In this document: positions 52,144-59,583 of the stretch, piece by piece
How the letters are laid out: each line of letters starts with the position of its first letter
How positions within the stretch are numbered: position 1 is the stretch's first letter
Assembly: GCF_049608145.1 (NCBI RefSeq)
Contig: NZ_JBMYXF010000004.1
Coordinates: forward strand, 1-64,000
DNA length: 64,000 nt
Reading direction: 5' to 3'
Source: Halocynthiibacter sp049608145
Lineage (GTDB): Bacteria; Pseudomonadota; Alphaproteobacteria; Rhodobacterales; Rhodobacteraceae
Translations under genes and position numbers: made by a program
The notes under the pieces: model-generated
Database searches by the model: none
What the model saw: only the letters and a program-made list of their open reading frames with translations
Told to the model about the DNA's origin: nothing

Positions 52144-52218
52144 ACTGCTCGATAGGTTTCTTGCCTGTATGAAACCTGCCTCAATAACTTTACGCCCGCT
52201 TCGCGCGGGCGTTTTTTT
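52144..52218 (+). ncRNA. Candidate trans-acting small RNA, about 75 nt
   Basis: The interval between the divergently oriented peptide-binding protein gene and bdhA holds a complete small-transcript architecture. A promoter ends at 52137; a 7-bp stem (AGGTTTC/GAAACCT, 52154-52160 with 52171-52177) carries a 10-nt loop containing TTGCCTG; about 14 unpaired nt (GCCTCAATAACTTT) follow; and it ends in a strong terminator hairpin with seven T. This is the shape of Hfq-dependent sRNAs. I cannot assign it to a named family. The rest of the 52032-52306 gap holds the divergent promoters. Confidence 0.5.
52192..52218 (+). terminator. Strong intrinsic terminator ending the small RNA candidate
   Basis: ACGCCCGC and GCGGGCGT form an 8-bp GC-rich stem with a 5-nt loop, directly followed by TTTTTTT. 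No protein gene on the plus strand precedes it within this gap. Confidence 0.9.
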
Positions 52219-52306
52219 ATGCGCTGATCTGTCCTTATTACAGGCTTTCCCCATCGTCAGTGTTTTGTATAGTAGCCGAAGAAAACGCTTATTTTATGGG
52301 GGAAAG

Positions 52307-53080
52307 ATGACACTGACAGGCAAAAGAGCGATTGTAACCGGATCCAATTCAGGAATTGGGCTGGGGGTTGCGGAAGAACTGGCAAAAGCGGGTGCCGATG
52401 TGGTTCTGAATTCCTTCACAAATGATGATTCTGATCATGCGCTGGCGGCGATGCTAAGCAAGAAATATGGATCCAATGTCACATATATTCAGGCGGATAT
52501 GTCTGATGGGGACCAATGTCGGGCATTAGTTGAGCAGGCAGACGGGTGTGATATCTTGGTGAACAACGCAGGTATTCAGTTCGTAAGCCCGGTCGAAGAT
52601 TTTCCAACCGCACGCTGGGACAGTATCATCGCGATCAATCTAAGTTCTGCCTTTCACACAACGGCGGCTGCATTGCCTGGGATGCGCGAAAAGGGCTGGG
52701 GGCGGATTGTAAATATTGCTTCTGCTCACGGTTTGACTGCATCACCTTATAAATCGGCTTATGTGGCTGCGAAACATGGGGTCATTGGTCTGACGAAAAC
52801 GATTGGCCTGGAAACGGCCGGACAGGGGATCACCTGTAATGCGATCTGTCCTGGATATGTTCTGACGCCGATTGTTGAAAAACAGATCCCGGATCAGATG
52901 GAAGTGCATGGTATGAGCCGCGAAGAGGTGATTTCTAAGGTTATGCTGCAGCGTCAGCCATCTGGCGAATTTGCCACCACAGAACAAATGGGCGGTACTG
53001 CTGTGTTCCTGTGTTCTGATGCCGCCGCGCAAATCACCGGAACATCGATCTCTGTCGATGGCGGCTGGACAGCACTTTAA
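52307..53080 (+). CDS. bdhA: 3-hydroxybutyrate dehydrogenase
   Basis: A 257-residue short-chain dehydrogenase that interconverts 3-hydroxybutyrate and acetoacetate, used in polyhydroxybutyrate turnover. It shows the NAD loop TGSNSGIGLG, NNAG, the catalytic triad region with Ser in NIASAHGL and YVAAKHG-type YxxxK, and the substrate-side motif CNAICPGYVLTPIVEKQIPDQ characteristic of this subgroup. The frame is open from 52019, but the real start is 52307 with GGGGGAAAG before it. Confidence 0.92.
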   Translation: MTLTGKRAIVTGSNSGIGLGVAEELAKAGADVVLNSFTNDDSDHALAAMLSKKYGSNVTYIQADMSDGDQCRALVEQADGCDILVNNAGIQFVSPVEDFPTARWDSIIAINLSSAFHTTAAALPGMREKGWGRIVNIASAHGLTASPYKSAYVAAKHGVIGLTKTIGLETAGQGITCNAICPGYVLTPIVEKQIPDQMEVHGMSREEVISKVMLQRQPSGEFATTEQMGGTAVFLCSDAAAQITGTSISVDGGWTAL

Positions 53081-53088
53081 TCAAAAGA

Positions 53089-53106
53089 GCGGGGCAAAAG
53101 CCCCGC
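53089..53106 (+). terminator. Hairpin after bdhA, probable terminator
   Basis: GCGGGGC and GCCCCGC form a 7-bp stem with an AAAA loop 8 nt past the bdhA stop. The T-tract is short and delayed, so it may be only moderately efficient. Confidence 0.6.
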
Positions 53107-53109
53107 GCC

Positions 53110-53799
53110 TTATTTTCCGGTAATTTCAGGAGGTTGAGACGGGTCTTTACTGTTCGGGTAAACCAGACCGGCTGAAATCACCAGTTTCGCAGCATCCTCT
53201 ACTGTCATTTCCAGTTCCACGATGTCTTTACGTGGTACAAACAACAGAAAACCAGAAGTTGGGTTTGGGGTTGTTGGTAGGAAGACGGACATAATGTCGT
53301 CATCTTCTGGAATGTCCTTTTTAATCTCGCCTTTGGCAGACGTCGAGATAAAGGCGATCGCCCAGAGGCCCTTGCGGGGGTATTCGATTAGGCAGGCTTT
53401 TTTGAAGGTATTATCGGCCTGACTGAAAACGGTTTCAGCTATTTGTTTCAATCCATTATAGATCGATCTTACCACAGGCATACGATCCACAATACGTTCA
53501 CCCATGCCAAGCAACGACCGGCCAAATAGGCCTTTGGCCATCCAGCCGACAATTGCGGTGAAGATCAGAAAGATGATCACACCAAGGCCGCGCAGGTTGA
53601 TACCGATATACTGTTCCGGCATCAGTTCTGCTGGGACAAAAGGTAAAACCCAGCTGTCGATCCAGCCTACAAGGTTCCAGATCAGCCAGGCTGTCAGGAA
53701 GATTGGGGCAATGACGACCAGACCCGTCAGAAAGCTGGCGCGCAGCCCGGCAAAACGGGAAGGGCGGTGGCGCCGGTCTTCTTTATTGTCATCAGTCAT
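53110..53799 (-). CDS. DUF502 membrane protein
   Basis: A 229-residue protein with two strong membrane segments (about 22-45 and 70-90), the conserved MPVVRSIYNGLKQIAETV stretch after the second segment, and the VFLPTTPNPTSGFLLFVP motif typical of DUF502. The function is unknown; relatives in plants act at endomembranes. It lies 29 nt after psuG on the same strand, probably in its operon. Confidence 0.85.
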   Translation of the reverse strand: MTDDNKEDRRHRPSRFAGLRASFLTGLVVIAPIFLTAWLIWNLVGWIDSWVLPFVPAELMPEQYIGINLRGLGVIIFLIFTAIVGWMAKGLFGRSLLGMGERIVDRMPVVRSIYNGLKQIAETVFSQADNTFKKACLIEYPRKGLWAIAFISTSAKGEIKKDIPEDDDIMSVFLPTTPNPTSGFLLFVPRKDIVELEMTVEDAAKLVISAGLVYPNSKDPSQPPEITGK

Positions 53800-53828
53800 T
53801 GTGTGGCCTGTTTTGTCATTATTATGAA

Positions 53829-54761
53829 TTAGGAAGCGTCTTGAGGTTCTGCCAGCCCAGCTGCGATTTTAGCCGCAAGGCGCGCGTTATTCAGAACAAG
53901 ATCGATATTCGCGGCAAGAGATTTGCCTTCGGTCAGTTCAAAGATACGCTGCAGTAGGAAAGGCGTGACAGATTTGGCCGCGACACCTTGCTTGTCGGCC
54001 TCGGAAATTGCCTGTGCAATAACCGGGGCGAGTGTTTCAGCCGCGATTTCGGATGTTTCCGGAATAGGGTTCGCGACGAGTTGTCCACCGGGCAGGCCAA
54101 GTTGTGTACGCATCTTTTGTGCGCGCGCAATGTCTAAAGGATCATCCATACGCACGGGCGCCTTCATGCCGGAAGACCGCGACCAGAACGCCGGGAAGTC
54201 ATCTTGACCATGGGCGATAACAGGAACACCCAAAGTTTCAAGAACTTCCAGTGTTTTAGGAAGATCAAGGATTGCCTTCGCACCCGCAGCGACCACGGTG
54301 ACCGGAGTTTCGGAAAGCTCTCTTAGGTCTGCGGAAACATCAAAGGTTTCTTCCGCACCTTTATGAACCCCGCCAATGCCGCCGGTGGCGAAAACAGAAA
54401 TGCCGGCCAGATGTGCGCAGATCATGGTGGCGGCCACAGTTGTTGCGCCGTACCCGCCGGTGACCAGTCGCGCAGCCAGATCCGCACGGGAAAGTTTGGC
54501 AACATCCTGTGCCTGACCCAGTTCTTCCAGTTCAGCGTCTGACAGGCCAATATGGATTTTACCGTTCATAATTGCGATGGTCGCAGGGACTGCGCCATTT
54601 TCACGGATCGTTGCTTCCACTCGACGGGCTGTTTCAACATTCTGCGGCCAGGGCATGCCATGGGTGATAATGGTGCTTTCCAAGGCCACAAGTGGTGCAC
54701 CGGTTGTGAGTGCGGCGGATACTTCCTGTGAAAAAACAAGGGGCAGGGAGGTGTTGTTCAT
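53829..54761 (-). CDS. psuG: Pseudouridine-5'-phosphate glycosidase
   Basis: Splits pseudouridine 5'-phosphate into uracil and ribose 5-phosphate. The 310-residue protein has the family landmarks LESTIITHGMPWPQN, the TVAATMICAHLAGI helix, FATGGIGGVHKGAE, and the C-terminal TPFLLQRIFELTEGKSLAANI. It lies 13 nt downstream of the PfkB kinase that supplies its substrate, a kinase-glycosidase pair for pseudouridine salvage. Confidence 0.95.
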   Translation of the reverse strand: MNNTSLPLVFSQEVSAALTTGAPLVALESTIITHGMPWPQNVETARRVEATIRENGAVPATIAIMNGKIHIGLSDAELEELGQAQDVAKLSRADLAARLVTGGYGATTVAATMICAHLAGISVFATGGIGGVHKGAEETFDVSADLRELSETPVTVVAAGAKAILDLPKTLEVLETLGVPVIAHGQDDFPAFWSRSSGMKAPVRMDDPLDIARAQKMRTQLGLPGGQLVANPIPETSEIAAETLAPVIAQAISEADKQGVAAKSVTPFLLQRIFELTEGKSLAANIDLVLNNARLAAKIAAGLAEPQDAS

Positions 54762-54774
54762 TTTATTCTCGGTT

Positions 54775-55683
54775 CTATTGCGGGGAGTTCCCGGAAACGT
54801 AGTTGGCGGCAGCTTTCAACGCAGATGCAAGGGCATCTTCTGGCGCATCGCCACGCAGTTCAGCCGCAATATGGGCGGCCATGAATGTATCACCTGCCCC
54901 CGTGACGCGGGTGACCATGACTTCTGGTGGGGCTTGTGAGATGACTTTGCCATTGGCAGAGAAACCGGCTGGGCGACCACCATCAGATACCATAGCACGT
55001 GCGGCACCCCGATCGGTCAGGGCGCGGGCCGCGTCAGAGGCGTTTTCAAAATCCTTCTTCAGAAGAAGCCCTGCTTCTTCCAAGTTTACATAGAAGGTCG
55101 CGCTAGGATGGTTCATCAGGGGCAACAGGCGTTCAGCTTTGCCGGGGGATGCGGGGGCAATGCGCAGGTCTGCCTTTGAAAACAGGGGGCTGTGCGCAAT
55201 TTCTTCAAGCAGGGCCAGTGTCAGGTTGCCATCAAGTGCAATGGTGCCTTCAAAAGGAGCATGCGCAGCACCAAATGTGCCATCTTCCATGGGGCGCAGA
55301 ATTTTGGCACCCGCGGCCTCAAGTGAATGTGCATCAGCAATAGCAGCGATCAGGCCGTTTGCACCCTCGATGGCCATATAAACGTCGGTCGGCAGATCCT
55401 CGGACCGGTACAGATGTTGTGTAACCATTCCCATGGACCTAGCGGCCCGCATCAGTTCTTCGCCCGCTTCATCACGCCCGATTGCGCCTAAAAGAACGGG
55501 CGTCAGGGAAAAACGGGTGAATGTCATAGCGATATTCATCGCAACACCGCCAGGGATACGCAGGATACGCCCCGGCACATCAGAACCCACGCGCATATGT
55601 CGGTCGGTTCGACCGATCACATCCCAGAGGATTGCGCCAACACAAAGAACGCGTGGCTGATCATTATTTTGCAAAGCTGTCAT
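54775..55683 (-). CDS. psuK: PfkB-family carbohydrate kinase, probable pseudouridine kinase
   Basis: A 302-residue ribokinase-fold enzyme: the N-terminal strand VLCVGAILWDVIG, the Gly-Gly signature IPGGVAMNIAM, and the PfkB signature with catalytic Asp in TRVTGAGDTFMAA. The assignment to pseudouridine rests on the adjacent psuG gene. The frame is open to 55791, but the start at 55683 fits the family N terminus; the ribosome-binding site is weak. It is divergent from the rpsB promoter region. Confidence 0.87.
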   Translation of the reverse strand: MTALQNNDQPRVLCVGAILWDVIGRTDRHMRVGSDVPGRILRIPGGVAMNIAMTFTRFSLTPVLLGAIGRDEAGEELMRAARSMGMVTQHLYRSEDLPTDVYMAIEGANGLIAAIADAHSLEAAGAKILRPMEDGTFGAAHAPFEGTIALDGNLTLALLEEIAHSPLFSKADLRIAPASPGKAERLLPLMNHPSATFYVNLEEAGLLLKKDFENASDAARALTDRGAARAMVSDGGRPAGFSANGKVISQAPPEVMVTRVTGAGDTFMAAHIAAELRGDAPEDALASALKAAANYVSGNSPQ

Positions 55684-55813
55684 AGCGGTGATAGGTCGCA
55701 GGGCCGGGCCTGCTTTGCAAGGGGTGACATAGGAATTGCCGGGGAAATTCGTGTTTATCGGTGTTTTCCGGCAAGAAACTGCTGTTTGCATATGTTTTTC
55801 GTGATTGCGGGCC

Positions 55814-55842
55814 TTGCAAGGGGCAGGGAAGGCAGGTATAGC
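55814..55842 (+). promoter_or_regulatory. Promoter of rpsB-tsf
   Basis: TTGCAA at 55814-55819 and TATAGC at 55837-55842 with a 17-nt spacer lie about 120 nt before the rpsB start. The implied leader of about 110 nt is structured. Confidence 0.5.
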
Positions 55843-55856
55843 CGCCCCACTTCACA

Positions 55857-55933
55857 GACGAAGTCCGGGCCAGAGGGGGAGACATCCCTGAAAGTCCACC
55901 GGTTGGGAGAGCATCTCCCTGATTGGCTTCGTC
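55857..55933 (+). promoter_or_regulatory. Structured 5' leader of rpsB mRNA
   Basis: GACGAAG (55857-55863) plus CC pairs with GG plus CTTCGTC (55927-55933), leaving one bulged T and closing a branched region. Inside are smaller hairpins, including GGGAGA/TCTCCC. Ribosomal protein S2 represses its own mRNA through a leader in other bacteria; a similar role here is inference. Confidence 0.4.
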
Positions 55934-55961
55934 AAGGCGTAAACCGGAAAAGGAAACCGAT

Positions 55962-56732
55962 ATGGCTATTCCAGAATTTACAATTCGCCAGCTGCTAGAA
56001 GCTGGTGTACACTTTGGTCACCAGACACAGCGCTGGAACCCACGTATGCAAGAGTACATCTATGGCTCACGCAATGGCATCCACATTTTCGATCTGACAC
56101 AGACTGTTCCTATGCTGGACGCAGCTCTGAATGCAGTTCGTGAAACTGTTGCTAAAGGCGGCCGTGTACTGTTCGTTGGAACTAAGCGTCAGGCTGCTTC
56201 TGCAATCGCAGACGCTGCTGAGAAATCCGCTCAGTACTACATGAACCACCGTTGGTTGGGGGGCACGCTCACCAACTGGAAAACTGTTTCCAACTCTATC
56301 AACCGTCTGAAGTCCATCGACGAAAAACTGTCCGAAGGCGCAGAAGGTCTGACCAAGAAAGAACGTCTTGGCATGGAACGTGACCAGCAGAAGCTTCAGG
56401 CATCTCTGGGCGGCATCCGTGACATGGGCGGTGTTCCTGATCTGCTGTTCGTCATCGACGTAAACAAAGAATCCCTTGCAATCGCAGAAGCGAAAAAGCT
56501 GGGCATTCCTGTTGTTGGTATCGTTGATACAAACGCAAACCCTGCTGGCGTTGATTACGTTATCCCAGGCAACGATGATGCGGCACGTGCAATTGCACTT
56601 TACACCGATCTCGCGGCACGTGCGGCACTGGACGGTATGACCGCTCAGATGGGCGCAGCTGGTATGGATCTTGGCGAAATGGAAGCTTCTTTGGAAGAAA
56701 CCATCGCTGAAGAAGCACCTGCTGAAGCTTAA
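55962..56732 (+). CDS. rpsB: 30S ribosomal protein S2
   Basis: A 256-residue protein: the family start (MAIPEFTIRQLLEAGVHFGHQT), the RWNPRM segment, the coiled-coil hairpin around LKSIDEKLSEGAEGLTKKERL, and PDLLFVIDVNKE. An acidic C-terminal extension ends in EEAPAEA. The track of codons differs from its neighbours (Gct, Aaa, Ctg preference), as expected for highly expressed genes. The AAAAGGA ribosome-binding site decides the start. tsf follows. Confidence 0.98.
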   Translation: MAIPEFTIRQLLEAGVHFGHQTQRWNPRMQEYIYGSRNGIHIFDLTQTVPMLDAALNAVRETVAKGGRVLFVGTKRQAASAIADAAEKSAQYYMNHRWLGGTLTNWKTVSNSINRLKSIDEKLSEGAEGLTKKERLGMERDQQKLQASLGGIRDMGGVPDLLFVIDVNKESLAIAEAKKLGIPVVGIVDTNANPAGVDYVIPGNDDAARAIALYTDLAARAALDGMTAQMGAAGMDLGEMEASLEETIAEEAPAEA

Positions 56733-56749
56733 GCTTCACAAAACTGATA

Positions 56750-56778
56750 CCGGGAAGATGTATGTCTTCCCGGATTTT
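56750..56778 (+). terminator. Hairpin between rpsB and tsf (partial terminator or processing site)
   Basis: CCGGGAAGA and TCTTCCCGG form a perfect 9-bp stem with a 6-nt loop, followed by ATTTTCC. It lies in the rpsB-tsf spacer and could reduce tsf transcription or protect the rpsB message. Confidence 0.5.
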
Positions 56779-56809
56779 CCTATTCAGACTACTCTCAAGG
56801 AGAGCCGAC

Positions 56810-57685
56810 ATGGCGATTACCGCTAAATTGGTTAAAGAACTCCGCGATTCCACCGGCGCTGGCATGATGGACGCGAAAAAAGCCCTGACTGAAACCAATG
56901 GTGACATGGAGGCCGCAGTTGATTGGCTTCGCACCAAAGGTCTTGCGAAGGCTGCTAAAAAATCCGGTCGTATCGCTGCTGAAGGCCTTGTTGCCGTTGC
57001 AGTTGAAGGCGGCAAAGGCGTTGCTGTTGAAGTGAACTCCGAAACTGACTTTGTTGGCAAAAACGCTGACTTCCAGGGCATGGTTGGCAAGATCGCTGCT
57101 GCGGCAACCGGTGTTGACACTGTTGAAGCACTGGCTGCGACCGAAGTTGACGGCAAGCCTGTTGAAGCCATGATCACTGACGCTGTTGCAACCATCGGCG
57201 AGAACATGTCTCTACGTCGTATGGCTGTTGTTGAAGGTGAAACTGTTGTTTCATACATCCACAACTCTGTGACCGACGGCATGGGCAAAATCGGTGTTCT
57301 TGTGGGCCTGAAAGGCGCTGACAACGGTATTGGCAAACAGCTGGCAATGCACATTGCGGCTGCAAACCCCGCATCTTTGTCCGAAGCTGATCTGGACGCA
57401 TCTGTTGTTGAAAAAGAACGTCAGGTTCAAATCGACATCGCACGTGAATCTGGCAAGCCAGAAGCTGTGATCGAGAAAATGATCGTTGGCCGCATGAAGA
57501 AATTCATGTCCGAAGTTACTCTTCTGGGCCAGGCGTTCGTTGTGAACCCAGATCTGACTGTTGAAGCTGCTGCGAAAGAAGCTGGTGTTGAAATCACTGC
57601 TTTTGTTCGCATGGAAGTTGGCGAAGGCATCGAGAAAAAAGAAGAAGATTTCGCTGCAGAAGTTGCTAAGGCAGCTCAGGGTTAA
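56810..57685 (+). CDS. tsf: Translation elongation factor Ts
   Basis: The nucleotide exchange factor of EF-Tu. The 291-residue protein has the N-terminal UBA-like domain MAITAKLVKELRDSTGAGMMDAKKAL, the core with AVEVNSETDFVGKN, the dimer region, and the C-terminal EEDFAAEV module. AAGGAG lies 7 nt before the ATG at 56810. Codon use is that of a highly expressed gene. A strong terminator follows. Confidence 0.98.
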   Translation: MAITAKLVKELRDSTGAGMMDAKKALTETNGDMEAAVDWLRTKGLAKAAKKSGRIAAEGLVAVAVEGGKGVAVEVNSETDFVGKNADFQGMVGKIAAAATGVDTVEALAATEVDGKPVEAMITDAVATIGENMSLRRMAVVEGETVVSYIHNSVTDGMGKIGVLVGLKGADNGIGKQLAMHIAAANPASLSEADLDASVVEKERQVQIDIARESGKPEAVIEKMIVGRMKKFMSEVTLLGQAFVVNPDLTVEAAAKEAGVEITAFVRMEVGEGIEKKEEDFAAEVAKAAQG

Positions 57686-57708
57686 TCACCCAGCGCGATG
57701 TTAGCTTA

Positions 57709-57740
57709 AAAAGGCCGGGCAGGGGACTGTCCGGCCTTTT
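57709..57740 (+). terminator. Intrinsic terminator after tsf
   Basis: A 14-bp stem (one G-U pair) closes on a GGGA tetraloop and ends in TTTT, 23 nt past the tsf stop. Confidence 0.9.
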
Positions 57741-58143
57741 CATGTCTGGACTATTGCATGGGACATAACTTCTGAGAATAGCGCTGACGATCACATGATT
57801 TGGTTTGGTATAACAGAAAAAGCGACCCTCCGGGATGGAAGGTCGCTGTTCTATCCATGTCTCGGGATGAGGATTAAGACATCAGATGTGCCGGTTGATA
57901 TAGTCTATCCTACACCAACCGGCGATCCGGTTTCCCGGGAAAAAGCAGGAGCCTCGGTATTGCAAGGACTGCTGTTTCGTAAGTTCCAAGGCTAAATTGC
58001 CACCACGACGGAACACCTTAACTATGCCCTTATTTGATGCAAAATATAAGTATGGGATTCCTTACCTTGGGTTAACTATTCCTATAGGAGGATATTCAAA
58101 TTCAAAATTTAGGTGCAACCGGGCAAAAGAAATTCAAATTACA
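57741..58143. other. Non-coding interval with several hairpins between tsf and luxR-type gene
   Basis: About 400 bases. At about 57811-57847 an 11-bp hairpin with one mismatch (AGCGACCCTCC with GGAAGGTCGCT) has an A-run on its low side, so it resembles a minus-strand terminator lying 290 nt after the luxR-type gene. A second hairpin pairs GCCGGTTG (57890-57897) with CAACCGGC (57916-57923). A 66-codon frame starting at 57795 lacks a ribosome-binding site. The high-coordinate part is AT-rich. A minus-strand small RNA or long 3' UTR is possible. Confidence 0.4.
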
Positions 58144-58896
58144 TCAAGCATCTACAAGGAACATCTGTTTCTGAACCGATGCTTTCAATACCGCTTGCGC
58201 CGTGGTTTCCACATCAAGCGCACCACGGGCCAGTCGCAGATGTTTTTCAACAGTCGCCGGAGTTAGCCCCATAATGCAGGCGATGTCCTGCATGGTTTTT
58301 CCTTCGCCGACCCATTCCAACACTTCGCGCTGACGCTGGGTAAGGGGGCGTCGCTGACCGAACCAAGGCATATTTATGATCTTGAGATGCGCGACATTGT
58401 TCATCACAAGAATATCCTGACCATGTTCTGCCCAGATCTCGTCAACAACATCCTGCGAAATGTCCGATGGCGCAGTCAGTGCAATTCCACCTCGTTCTCG
58501 GTAAGAAACAGACTTAAAGCTGATCGTATAGCCAGATGTCACGCCAAGCCGACGATTGAAATCAACGACTTTCATTTCACTTTCTGTGAAACCTCCGGAC
58601 TGGATCTGATCGGCCATCCAGCTCCAAGAACATGCACCCTCATTTTCAAGGGACCAACGCACCATCGGCGCATTATAATACAGTTTTTCGCCAAAAAAGA
58701 CATCAAGATAGGTCGTGGAATGATTTGATAACAAAAGCAAATCATCTTGATCGCCAAGCGACCGACCATTCCGGTATCTGGTATATCCATACATAATGCG
58801 ATCGAAACCATATTCGAGCATTTTATTCAGGTGCAGTGTCCAGACATCTTCGAGGCACTGACACGCCGTCAGTTTTTCAAGATGCTCGGCAATCAT
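58144..58896 (-). CDS. LuxR-family transcriptional regulator (autoinducer-binding-like domain plus GerE HTH)
   Basis: A 250-residue protein. Residues about 15-165 resemble the autoinducer-binding domain (aromatic-rich, YLDVFFGEKLYYNAPMVRW then SWSWM). Residues about 185-245 are the GerE helix-turn-helix (LTQRQREVLEWVGEGKTMQDIACIMGL, then VEKHL). The D-P usually following the Tyr cluster in acyl-homoserine-lactone receptors reads N-A, so the ligand may differ or be absent. No luxI-type synthase lies in the window. Its ATG overlaps the aroQ stop as ATGA. Confidence 0.87.
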   Translation of the reverse strand: MIAEHLEKLTACQCLEDVWTLHLNKMLEYGFDRIMYGYTRYRNGRSLGDQDDLLLLSNHSTTYLDVFFGEKLYYNAPMVRWSLENEGACSWSWMADQIQSGGFTESEMKVVDFNRRLGVTSGYTISFKSVSYRERGGIALTAPSDISQDVVDEIWAEHGQDILVMNNVAHLKIINMPWFGQRRPLTQRQREVLEWVGEGKTMQDIACIMGLTPATVEKHLRLARGALDVETTAQAVLKASVQKQMFLVDA

Positions 58897-59336
58897 CGGT
58901 CTGGTGCTTTCAGGTGAGATGTAAGCGCATCAATTGCCAGGATATAACTGTTGGGGCCAAAGCCTGCGATCTGTCCCAAGGCAACGGGGGCGATAAAGCT
59001 TTTATGCCGGAACGCTTCACGTGCGTGAATGTTAGACAGATGCACCTCGACAACGGGTAGTTTAACAGACGAAATTGCATCCATTAATGCGACTGATGTA
59101 TGGGTAAATGCGCCGGCGTTCAAAATAATACCTTTGGCATGGGTTCTGGCGTCGTGGATCGCATCAATCAAAACGCCTTCATGGTTAGATTGTAAACATG
59201 TCAGTTCAAACCCAAGTGCCTTGGCGTGTTCAATGGCGTTTTGTTCGATTTCATCAAGCGTCGTGCCGCCATATACATCAGTCTGGCGGGTTCCCAACAG
59301 GTTTAAATTCGGTCCATTTAATAGCAAAATATTCAC
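58893..59336 (-). CDS. aroQ: 3-dehydroquinate dehydratase, type II
   Basis: The third step of the shikimate pathway. A 147-residue dodecameric enzyme with the family start NGPNLNLLGTRQTDVYG (catalytic Tyr and flexible lid with Arg), the LQSNHEG strand, ILNAGAFTHTSVAL, and EVHLSNIHAREAFRHKS with the catalytic His. It overlaps the LuxR-type gene by 4 nt; in many relatives accB-accC follow instead, so the regulator coupling is unusual to me. Confidence 0.96.
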   Translation of the reverse strand: MNILLLNGPNLNLLGTRQTDVYGGTTLDEIEQNAIEHAKALGFELTCLQSNHEGVLIDAIHDARTHAKGIILNAGAFTHTSVALMDAISSVKLPVVEVHLSNIHAREAFRHKSFIAPVALGQIAGFGPNSYILAIDALTSHLKAPDR

Positions 59337-59480
59337 GTGGTGTCCTCATTCCTCAGTTAAACCTTAGTTCGTAACAGGTGGATTTGTCGAGCTTTTCAAA
59401 GAACCGGCGTGATAAATTGATTAAATACGTCATTTTTTTCTCGGTGTTGTCAAATTGGTTAGGTTTATTATGAATTTTAT

Positions 59481-59577
59481 TTACATAATACCAATTATGA
59501 GCGCTAATCATTCAGATAAAATCCAGGAAACTGTACAACAGGCAGACCACCCCTAGGATGCCCTGCCTGACTTTTTG
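59481..59577 (+). ncRNA. Weak small RNA candidate between bioY and aroQ
   Basis: On the plus strand TTGTCA (59447-59452) and TATGAA (59469-59474) are 16 nt apart. Downstream are a small hairpin (CATAAT/ATTATG), about 40 unpaired nt, and a 7-bp hairpin (CAGGCAG at 59539-59545 with CTGCCTG at 59563-59569) followed by ACTTTTT. The stem is short and the loop long, so this may be chance or may only insulate bioY. Confidence 0.2.
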
Positions 59578-59583
59578 CTGGAA

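Noticed and set aside
52144..52218. tRNA, SRP RNA or 6S RNA
   Set aside because: No cloverleaf, T-loop or SRP tetraloop motif is present and the length is too short for 6S RNA; left as an unassigned small RNA.
57795..57995. 66-codon plus-strand frame after tsf
   Set aside because: No ribosome-binding site, runs through two hairpins, and the sequence resembles no protein.
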